Positions 56,637-64,000 of a DNA stretch of 64,000 nt are shown piece after piece. Below the pieces are notes generated by a model. That model searched no databases. It worked only from the letters and a program-made list of their open reading frames with translations, and was not told the DNA's origin. Origin of the DNA: Periplaneta americana (taxonomy: Eukaryota; Arthropoda; Insecta; Blattodea; Blattidae); assembly GCF_040183065.1 (NCBI RefSeq), contig NC_091128.1, positions 171,403,244-171,467,243 of the forward strand, in the 5' to 3' direction. Within the stretch, counting starts at the first letter, position 1; every line of letters starts with the position of its first letter. Both the position numbers and the translations under genes were made by a program.

Positions 56637-56794
56637 CTGGCTATGGGGATGCTTATTTGAGTGATGTCTGTAATAATCAGCAGCCACAGTCAAAGAGGTC
56701 ACATTTCTTCCAGTTTCCATATCAGTAACACAAAAATTCAGGACATTTTGACTCAACAAGTCTACATGTCTTTTCATACTGTCCATTGCATAGA
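56637..56794 (-). other. Possible isolated coding exon, unidentified
   Basis: On the minus strand, acceptor-like TATCATTATTAG precedes a frame reading AMDSMKRHVDLLSQNVLNFC then VTDMETGRNVTSLTVAADYY, with a weak donor CAG/GTTTTT. The composition looks protein-like (amphipathic, balanced), unlike neighbouring frames. I do not recognise the protein. It could be an exon of a gene lying left of TECPR2, a retropseudogene or a transposon piece. Confidence 0.3.
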
Positions 56795-56847
56795 CTAATA
56801 ATGATAATATTTGGGGACATTGTATTAATAGCATAACAAATAATGTT

Positions 56848-57241
56848 TAGGTGAGGGGTTTGGACTTTTTCCATTGCTGGTTATCACAATCAAAAAATTA
56901 AGACACAACGTTTTGAAGGAAGGAGAGAAAGGAAAAAACCTACTGTTGGGATCGTTACGTACAGCTATTCTGTATGACTGATCAGTCATACAGAATAGCT
57001 GTACGTAGCTGTAAAACCTACTGTTGGGATCGTTACGTACAGCTATTCTGTATGACTGATCAGTCATACAGAATAGCTGTACGTAGCTGTACGTAACGAT
57101 CCCAACAGTAGGTTTTTTTTCCTTTCTCTCCTTCCTTCCACCTGAAGACGAAGGGAGAACCACCCTTCGAAACGTTGTGTCTTAATTTTTTGATTGTGAC
57201 AACCAGCAATGGAAAAAGTCCAAACCCCTCACCTAAACATT
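56848..57241. mobile_element. Foldback element with duplicated 52-bp palindromes
   Basis: Outer arms ATGTTTAGGTGAGGGGTTTG and CAAACCCCTCACCTAAACAT are inverted, flanked by TA. Inside are two copies, 78 bp apart, of a perfect 52-bp palindrome (56956-57007 and 57034-57085) centred on GACTGATCAGTC. Arms also share TAAGACACAACGTTTTGAAG / CGAAACGTTGTGTCTTA. No coding capacity. Confidence 0.9.
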
Positions 57242-57536
57242 AATGATCCACCATTGCTTTCCAACCCCTCATTTAGATCAACAACAAATAATATTAAACT
57301 GGATTTATTTTGTACAGTTACACATTGTTTACATTTACATTAATGTTTTATGTACCAGTCATACTTATTAATGAAAGTGACTCAGTTTCATTTTTGTTCA
57401 TCTTGGCATAACGCCAGTGTAGAAAGGATTTTTTCCTACCGTGAAAATTCCTTTATAATAAAAAATAAGTGTTGATGCTATGGGAGTCTATGAGAGACAG
57501 GTTTTACTCGTTTTAATATATGTTTTTGTCTTGCAG

Positions 57537-57599
57537 GATGTTTGATAAACATCATTGCAGGCTAGTGATTGCAGAGATGCTGTAAACAGAGAGAACACA
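57537..57599 (+). promoter_or_regulatory. TECPR2: TECPR2 5' leader after a UTR splice acceptor
   Basis: GTTTTTGTCTTGCAG at 57522-57536 is a strong acceptor, implying an upstream non-coding exon not located here. A 15-codon upstream frame starting ATGTTTGATAAA (57538-57585) precedes the main ATG out of frame. A second acceptor-like ATTGCAG ends at 57560. Confidence 0.55.
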
Positions 57600-57824
57600 A
57601 TGGCGGATCCTTCATTAGAGGAAGATGGGATTCTGAGGGAGTGGGCCCCTCTTACACATCTACTTCAACAAATTCCTCTCAAAGCTCAAAGAGGACTCTT
57701 CACCCACGATTTGAATCTCACATGTGTTGATACTTTACCCGAATTTATTGCAGTTGGCACCAATCTCGGTTTAGTTTACTGGTACAACCGGAAAAAGGGC
57801 GACTTGCAAAGACTGCGTTGTGAG
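57600..57824 (+). CDS. TECPR2: TECPR2 exon 1 (first coding)
   Basis: MADPSLEEDGILREWAPLTH, then FIAVGTNLGLVYWYNRKKG, ending LRCE before donor GAG/GTAAGT. Confidence 0.94.
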
Positions 57825-60800
57825 GTAAGTCTAATTAACAGGACCAGATTTGTCAGTGTATTGGCTTCTGTTCGTATCATTTGTCTGTTTGCACTTTAAT
57901 TCCAGCATCTTTAAAGTTTGTAGAGTACTGCAAACATTTTTTATCAAGGGAAAAATTGTTCCGGGGCTGAACCCGGGACCTTTGGCTGAGTGTGCCAACA
58001 TTCTACCGACTGAGCTGCCCAGGAACTCTACCAGACACAGCTCAGTTTTTTCTTTTATACCCACATACCTCAAATATCAGTTGGTAGAGCATTGGCGCGC
58101 TTAGCCAAAGGTCCTGGTTTCGATACCTAGTCCCAGAACAATTTTTCCCTTGAAATTATTCAAATCAGCCTCACAGGGAGCTATATCTGAAAGCTAGATT
58201 TGCATTTTTTTTTCATGTCTCTTTACTGCTATTCATTTTTTCAGAACACTGGTTCAGCAATTACTTGTGTAAAAGTGATTTCTACAGTGGATTTTATGGT
58301 GGCAGCTGGTAATGACCAGGGAATTGTTACAGTATTTCAAATACCAAAAATCCCACCTGATAGTCTTCCAGAAAGTATGAAACCCAAGAAGAACAAGCAG
58401 GTATAACAGCCCATTCATAACTTCTTTCACAGTAGATAACTTTTAGCAAGTATTAGTATTATTATTTAAATATGAAATTTTAAAACTTAAATTCATTTTA
58501 AATAGGTTACCAAAGGTACATTACTTTCTTTAAATACATTTTAACACTATTAAAGATTTTAAATTTTATATTTTAAGAATAAGTGTTATAAACTGAACTT
58601 CAAGAAGATTGTATTGTCTGTTTGTAACTTTTTTACTGGCTCAAATTACAAGCGGTCCAAAATTTTAGCTTCTAGGTACCTTTATTTATTTCGGATTATG
58701 CTTGTAAATTTTCAACCTCAGTGGTTAAATTAAATCTGTTTATTAATAGAAGAAATAATTGTATTAAACAAAACTGGCTTCATTTATACACCGACGGATC
58801 CTTGATCTCCAGAGAACAAGGTGCCGGTGCAGGTGTTACGTGCTGTCTCTTCTCACTTTATAGATCTCTTGGATATGGAACAACAAGTTTTGATGGAGAA
58901 ATCATTGCAATAAGTGAAAGTCTCAGGAATCTTCTATGCCACATCAGTAAATTTAAGAATGCAGTTATATTGTCAGACTCCAAAGCAGCTATTCTATCAA
59001 TAGTCTCTAAACACACACCTTCATCTCAAACAGCAGAAATAACTAAAATGCTCTCTCAATTAATATCACTCAATAAAAGAATTGTATTCCAATGGATACC
59101 ATCCCATTGTGGAATCGTGGGAAACGGGAATGCGAATGCACTAGCAAAGAAGGGCAGCACTGCTACTTACAGACCTGTTACTAAATCTACATATTACTCT
59201 GTGAAAAAATTTATTAAATCTACATACTTAGACTTCAACAAACAAAATTTGATAACACAATCCCAAGGGAAAAAATGGAACTCTCTGCATTATAATCCAC
59301 AGTTAATTCCCGATTTACCACGAAAATCATCTGTAGCTGCATTTAGATTGGCAACAGGCCATGATTGTTTGGCCAAACATCTGCATAGAATTGAAATATA
59401 TCAGTCCCCTAACTGCCCATTGTGCAACTCAAACCAAGAAATGGATTCGGAACACCTCAAAATCTGTGCTTCATTGGCTGGTCATGATAATATCTTTGAA
59501 AAATATTGGAGTGCAAGAGGTCAAATGACTTTATTGTCAAACGCTTGGCATTAGAAAACAACAACAACATAATTGTATTAAAGGAACAAAATTGGTAAGA
59601 CCAAAGATTGTAATTGAAGCATTTAGTTTCATAAGGGTCTGAGTGCACAATGCTAGGTTTGTGGAGTGTTGGCACATAGGCCCAATGAAGGAACTGTTGG
59701 AGATAGACCCAGCGCTGTCTCTTGAAATAAATTGGTACTAATGTAGCTTTCGGTAATTCATATACCCTTCTGAAATTCTTTGGGCAGGGCACATGGATCC
59801 ATTTAAAAGTATTAGCTGTGAAATCATGATTTTCGCACTTAGGCCCTTATGAAACTAAACGCTTCTATTGATGACAGAGTCTTAAAGTAGAGTGTGTATT
59901 TTAAGTATTTAAGTTGCAAAAATTCTGTCACTGTCTTAATCTTTGGTCCTAATGTGAAACATGTTTCAAAGTTAATCATACCTTGATTTGTCATGGATTA
60001 ATTGTTTGACTGCACCAGTTCATGTGTAAAATGAGGACAAAAATACTTGATTGGTGTGAATTACTGTTTCAGGTGGAGAGATACACTATCAGTGGTCTGC
60101 ATTCGTCTTCAGTGACAGCAATAGAATGGAGTATGAATGGCATGAAACTCTTCAGTGGCGACAGAAATGGGATTGTTGTTCTCACAGAAATTGACTTTTA
60201 CATGGTAAGTATATATAAATCCTTGACCATGGAGTCCACACCTGTTGAGTAATGGTCAGCGCGTCTGGCTGCGAAACCAGGTGGCCCGGGTTCGAATCCC
60301 AGTCAGGGCAAGTTGCCTGGTTGAGGTTTTTTCCAGGGTTTTCCCTCAACTCAATATGAGCAAATGCTGGGTAACTTTCGGTGCTGGACCCCGGACTCAT
60401 TTCACCGGCATTATCACCTTCATATCATTCAGACGCTAAATAACAGCGTTGATACAGCGTCTTAAAATAACACAATAAAATAAAATTGTTGTTGTTGTTT
60501 TCTAATGCCAGGCGTTTGACAATAAAGTCATTTGACCTCTTGCACTCCAATATTTTTCAAAGATATTATCATGACCAGCCACTGAAGCACAGATTTTGAG
60601 GTGTTCCGAATCCATTTCTTGGTTTGAGTTGCACAGTGGACAGTTAGGGGACTGATATATTCCAATTCTATGCAGGTGTTTGGCCAAACAGTCATGGCCT
60701 GTTGCCAATCTAAATGCAGCTACAGACGATTTGCGTGGTAAATTGGGAATCAACTGTGGATTATGATGCAGAGAGTTCCATTTTTTCCCTTCAGATTGTG

Positions 60801-63527
60801 TTATCAAATTTTGTTTGTTGAAGTCTAAGTATGTAGATTTAATAAATCTTTTTACAGAGTAATACGTAGATTTGGTAACAGGTTTGTAAGTAGCAGTGCT
60901 GCCCTTCTTTGCTAAAGCATCCGCATTCTCGTTTCCCAGGATTCCACAATGGGATGGTATCCATTGGAATACAATTCTTTTATTGAGTGATATTAATTGA
61001 GAGAGCATTTTAGTTATTTCTGCTGTTTGAGATGAAGGTGTGTGTTTAGAGACTACTGATAGAATAGCTGCTTTGGAGTCTGACAATATAACTGCATTCC
61101 TAAATTTACTGATGTGGCATAGAAGATTCCTGAGACTTTCACTTATTGCAATGATTTCTCCATCAAAACTTGTTGTTCCATACCCAAGAGATCTATAAAG
61201 TGAGAAGAGACAGCACGTAACACCTGCACCGGCACCTTGTTCTCTGGAGACCAAGGATCCGTCAGTGTATAAATGAAGCCAGTTTTGTGGAGGGTACCTA
61301 ATATTAATTGTCTCTAAAGACAATTGTTTTAGTATTTCAGTGTTTATTTCTGATTTCAGTATTTCTTCTGTTAAATTTAGATTATATCCATATTTAATAG
61401 AGTTAAAGGGTTTGGTTTAATTTGTAGGTTTTCTTTTAAATTCGGGATATTGATTTTCTGTTTTAATTCTTGAACAATGGATATGAAACTTTTTTGAGTT
61501 TTCAATGTACAGAGAGGACTGTATGAATGCCAATTGTTTCCTGGTAATCTAATAAGTTTTTCATATTGAATCAGTGCTTTTTCTTCTATTGTCATTTTGA
61601 TGCTGTTAATATTAGTGAGAAATCTCATAGAATCTATTGGAGTTGTTTTGATTCCACCAGTAATGAGTCTGAGAGCTTGGTTTTGAACATATTCTATTTC
61701 GTTTATGAAAGGTGAAGTAATTAAAATTTCTCCGCAGTATGTCAGCACTGGCTGTATAAACATTTTGTATGTGGTGTTCAAAGTATTCCTAGAGCATCCC
61801 CATTTCTTTCCTGCTAGTCTTTTTAGAAGGGAGAATCTTTTACGAGCTTTTTCAGAAATGTATTTCAAATGGTTGCTCCATGTTAACTTACTATCGAAAA
61901 TAACTCCAAGATAAGTCCTAGGAAGGTGTTGGCACAATAAAATAAAATTGACCATGGACATATTCCACATTCCTTGTACATTACAAGTAAATTTTCTAGT
62001 AAGTAGTAGAAATACGAGTTTCTGTTCCACAGAAGAATTTTCCACAGTTGTACTACACTACACCATACTTACGAATTACCAGTGGAGTTTCATGATTGTG
62101 TTCCACAAAAGTGGATGGCAATCAGTTGACCCATTTCATAGTATTAGTGGTATAGCCAGGCAACATACATTTCAGAGTGTACAGAAACCAAATGCTCCTA
62201 CCAGTCACACTGGAGTGAAGTCGAGAGTTTATGGAGTGCTCCTGTAAAGTATGATTTACTCTAAGTAGTGTAATATAGCATTGTTTTATTCTTACTATGT
62301 TAGCATATGTCAGGTCAGTCTTAAAGTGTAAAATAACCTGGCTCTCTGTCACGCCTCTTATTTTCAGTTAGTGGATGTGGAAGAACAACATCATGCACAA
62401 CTCAAGAACTGATGTGCTATGTTTTGTATGTTTCCATGCGATTAAATAGGAAGTTGATTTTATCAATGCAGTAAAATATGCACCAAATGATCCTGTGTAA
62501 TGATCTATTTATTTTTGTTCTTTTTGTTGAAATTTAGTGTCTTAGTGTCAGAGGATTTTTGTGTGTCAATAAAATTGTCATACATCCTGTAAACATGTTG
62601 TTGTTGTTGTTGGCAACGAAGCCATTAGCGTTCTTGCTCTCCAATATTTCTCTGTGGTGAATCCATCAGGTAGAACTTCACAGGTTATGAGATGATCTTC
62701 AGTCATTTCTTCTTCTTTGTTGCATAGAGGGCAATTTGGATTTGTGTAAATCCCCATTTTATTCAAGTGTTTGGCCAAACAATCGTGTTCTGTAAGCAGT
62801 CTGAATTTTGCTACTGCAGATTTACGTGGGATTTCTGGAATAATTTCTGTTTTTTTTTTTTTTTATTAAAATGCTCAATTTTTTATCTTTGGCTTTGGTA
62901 CATAGTGCTTGGTTTCGCTTGATTTTATATTTATTTTTAATTAGTCTTTTGATGGATGTAAAAGGTAGGCTTGTATTTGTATTCTGAATTAAATTGGATC
63001 CTTTTTTGGCAAGAAAGTCAGCAGTTTCATTTCCAGCAATTCCGCAATGTGCAGGTATCCATTGCAATTGAATTCTTTTCTGTAGTTTTTGAAGTTGTTG
63101 GATCATTTTGTGACATTCTTTAATTTGGATTGACATAATTTTATATGAATTTATTGCATATAATGCTGCTTTAGAATCAGAGAGAATGACAGCATTTTGA
63201 AATTTATCTATTCTGTATAGTAGGTGTTGGAGTGAGATATGAATAGCCATGTAAACATAGTGAAGTGTGTTTCATTATTACAGAGCATCAAAAACAAATA
63301 TAAGTAACAAATTTCCGACTTAAGAAAGTGAAAGTAAACGCCACTTTTTGCATTCATTTTCAGCATCTTAGTAAATCAGTCGAACTTCTGAACGAGAAGT
63401 ATGAAATTGTTCAACTGAGCTACAGCCAGCAGTTACTGCTTGTTTCTACTCTGTACCGAAGTATTGTATGCTGTCACAGAGAAGACCGATGGAAAGTGGC
63501 ACAAGTTGGGCAGAAGGAGAGGAAAAC
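57600..63527 (+). CDS. TECPR2: TECPR2 orthologue, N-terminal part (four exons, partial)
   Basis: N-terminal WD40-type propeller of TECPR2, a large protein that acts in autophagy and ER export/COPII-lysosome traffic. Exons seen: 57600-57824, 58245-58400, 60073-60204 and 63364-63527 (225, 156, 132 and 164 nt; phases 0, 0, 0, then 2). Together they encode 225 residues plus two bases. Key blocks: REWAPLTHLLQQIPLKAQRG, CVDTLPEFIAVGTNLGLVYW, DFMVAAGNDQGIVTVFQIPK, SVTAIEWSMNGMKLFSGDR and YSQQLLLVSTLYRSIVCC. These follow the human TECPR2 N-terminus closely and differ from the related HPS5 protein. The start at 57600 gives a usual short acidic N-terminus before REWAPL. The TECPR and remaining regions lie beyond the window. 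Confidence 0.93.
57945..58200. mobile_element. Inverted-dimer tRNA-derived SINE (family S1)
   Basis: A minus-strand head (CTACCGACTGAGCTGCCCAGG, box B GGTCCCGGGTTCAGCC in reverse complement) faces a plus-strand head (CAGTTGGTAGAGCATTGG, box B GGTTTCGATACC). The tail is ACAATTTTTCCCTTGAAATT, then CACAGGGAGCTATATCTG. Two tRNA-like heads in head-to-head orientation fill most of TECPR2 intron 1. Confidence 0.85.
58245..58400 (+). CDS. TECPR2: TECPR2 exon 2
   Basis: Acceptor CATTTTTTCAG, then NTGSAITCVKVISTVDFMVA and DQGIVTVFQIPKIPPDSL, donor CAG/GTATAA. Confidence 0.94.
58769..59568 (+). mobile_element. LINE family A, 800 bp, 14-bp TSD
   Basis: Duplication ATAATTGTATTAAA at 58755-58768 and 59569-59582. 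The frame is open to 59554: RNase H start NWLHLYTDGSLISREQGAG, SDSKAAILSIVSKHTPSS, WIPSHCGIVGNGNANALAKK, then the C2HC-like end NCPLCNSNQEMDSEHLKIC. (AAC)n tail. 5'-truncated just before the RNase H domain. In TECPR2 intron 2. Confidence 0.95.
60073..60204 (+). CDS. TECPR2: TECPR2 exon 3
   Basis: Acceptor TTACTGTTTCAG, then VERYTISGLHSSSVTAIEWS and KLFSGDRNGIVVLTEIDFYM, donor ATG/GTAAGT. Confidence 0.94.
60232..60470 (+). mobile_element. tRNA-derived SINE, family S2
   Basis: Head CCACACCTGTTGAGTAATGG with box A TGGTCAGCGCGTCTGG and box B GGTTCGAATCCC, body GGTTTTTTCCAGGGTTTTCC and GGTAACTTTCGGTGCTGG, tail GTTGATACAGCGTCTTAAAA. It begins 28 bp after the TECPR2 exon 3 donor; its 3' tail is the target of the following LINE. 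Confidence 0.9.
60489..61932 (-). mobile_element. LINE family A, 1.44 kb, 18-bp TSD
   Basis: Duplication CACAATAAAATAAAATTG at 60471-60488 and 61933-61950; tail TTGTTGTTGTTG at the left. The reverse strand has RT thumb TYLGVIFDSKLTWSNHLKYI, YKMFIQPVLTYCGEIL, then after a one-base frameshift near 61385 the RNase H domain (NWLHLYTDGSLVSREQGAG, WIPSHCGILGNENADALAKK) to a stop at 60502. The longest family A copy here. In TECPR2 intron 3. Confidence 0.95.
62597..63249 (-). mobile_element. LINE, family A relative, 653 bp, 9-bp TSD
   Basis: Duplication TGTAAACAT at 62588-62596 and 63250-63258. The reverse strand reads FQNAVILSDSKAALYAINSY, WIPAHCGIAGNETADFLAKK; a poly-A tract near 62851 shifts the frame, then CLAKHLNKMGIYTNPNCPLC and EEEMTEDHLITCEVLPDG. 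The same domain order as family A but well diverged, so it is a sister lineage. In TECPR2 intron 3. Confidence 0.92.
63364..63527 (+). CDS. TECPR2: TECPR2 exon 4 (last in window)
   Basis: Acceptor CATTTTCAG, then HLSKSVELLNEKYEIVQLSY and LLLVSTLYRSIVCCHRED, ending KERK plus AC before donor AAAAC/GTAAGT. Phase 2; the next exon is outside the window. Confidence 0.93.
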
Positions 63528-64000
63528 GTAAGTTAATTTCCACACATTTCTCTTTTGTCTACACAGCACTAACACACATTCATTATAAAATAAGTTGCAG
63601 TTGGTGAATATAACTCTTAACTACTATAGGATAATTATTTAGTTGTATTTATACAGGGTGGATACTAAATTCATCTACAAACACTAGGGTGAAATAAATC
63701 ACTTCAAAACGTACCGGTACCCTTTGTCATGCAGTCAAATTGTGACACAACTAATGCTGCTGTATGCACAGTTTAAACTTTAACTCTCCTTTCCACAAGT
63801 CCTTACTTAATATCCCACTTTCCTAAATTGCTCTTTTGTCCCTCCAAGCACTTTGCATATGATTATATCATCGTTCCACCTCCAAAATCCGCTGTGAGCA
63901 TTTAAACAGATATTACAGGCAAATGAAAAAGACATTAGCCCTATCACTTTTAATTCCCTTGATTATGAAAACTGCTTGCAGTAAGTTCATCATTTATCAT
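63528..64000. other. TECPR2 intron 4, partial
   Basis: At 63653 TATACAGGGTGGATACTAAA looks like the TA plus CAGGGTG end of a mariner-type element that runs off the window; the other end cannot be seen. Confidence 0.4.

Noticed and set aside
56825-57163. 112-codon minus-strand frame with an internal amino-acid repeat
   Set aside because: The repeat is the 78-bp duplicated palindrome of the foldback element, not a protein repeat.
60252-60310. tRNA-like sequence in a TECPR2 intron
   Set aside because: Same head as the SINE copies at 51884 and 13165; a retroposon, not a tRNA gene.
61933-62045. Apparent N-terminus of the minus-strand LINE frame
   Set aside because: It lies outside the 18-bp TSD and is flanking intron sequence.

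Overview
The window is nuclear DNA from an insect with a large, transposon-rich genome. The visual-type arrestin, the introns carrying many tRNA-derived SINEs and non-LTR retrotransposons, and the mix of hAT, Tigger, mariner and Merlin elements fit a cockroach or termite (Blattodea) best. That placement is an inference, not a proof. There are no bacterial operons, CRISPR arrays or convincing RNA genes. Most of the 64 kb is introns, intergenic DNA and repeats.

Five host genes can be supported. (1) 1811-8745, minus strand: a three-exon DxD glycosyltransferase of the GT32 / alpha-1,4-GalT-like type, 319 codons, Golgi type II topology. (2) 19438-20814, minus: an intronless 458-residue member of the SLC1 (sodium:dicarboxylate/glutamate symporter) family that has lost several ligand and sodium-site residues. 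(3) 23370-37170, minus: a complete eight-exon visual arrestin of 382 residues. (4) 39323-47063, minus: a complete four-exon DIPK2-type (DIA1/FAM69-related) secretory-pathway kinase-like gene of 403 residues. (5) 57600-63527, plus: the first four coding exons of a TECPR2 orthologue (WD-propeller, autophagy/ER-exit), running off the right edge. For every multi-exon gene the splice phases add up and each junction has GT..AG signals. The five genes have no evident shared pathway.

The rest is a layered transposon record. Left part (1-18 kb): foldback elements, an RTE-like LINE split by a SINE, a complete solo LTR flush against a splice acceptor, a hAT MITE, a Merlin transposase fragment, mariner-type and Tigger elements, an unassigned DNA transposon at 17530-18972 and several SINEs. 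Arrestin introns: a 2.6 kb element with a transposase-like ORF that itself holds a 1.27 kb hAT insertion; a Tigger element with a nested hAT MITE; a 0.5 kb foldback; and MITEs with perfect terminal repeats. DIPK2: a LINE inserted about 70 bp past the stop codon, a hAT relic and a LINE-in-LINE nest in intron 1, and a hAT relic about 130 bp upstream of the likely start codon. TECPR2 introns: an inverted-dimer SINE, one ordinary SINE and three 5'-truncated copies of one LINE family, each with its own target-site duplication.

Target-site duplications (TSDs) quoted below were read directly from the sequence and date the nesting order. No completely new coding system was recognised. The best leads are the degenerate SLC1 paralogue, the foldback and inverted-dimer SINE families, and the element carrying the 153-residue transposase-like ORF.
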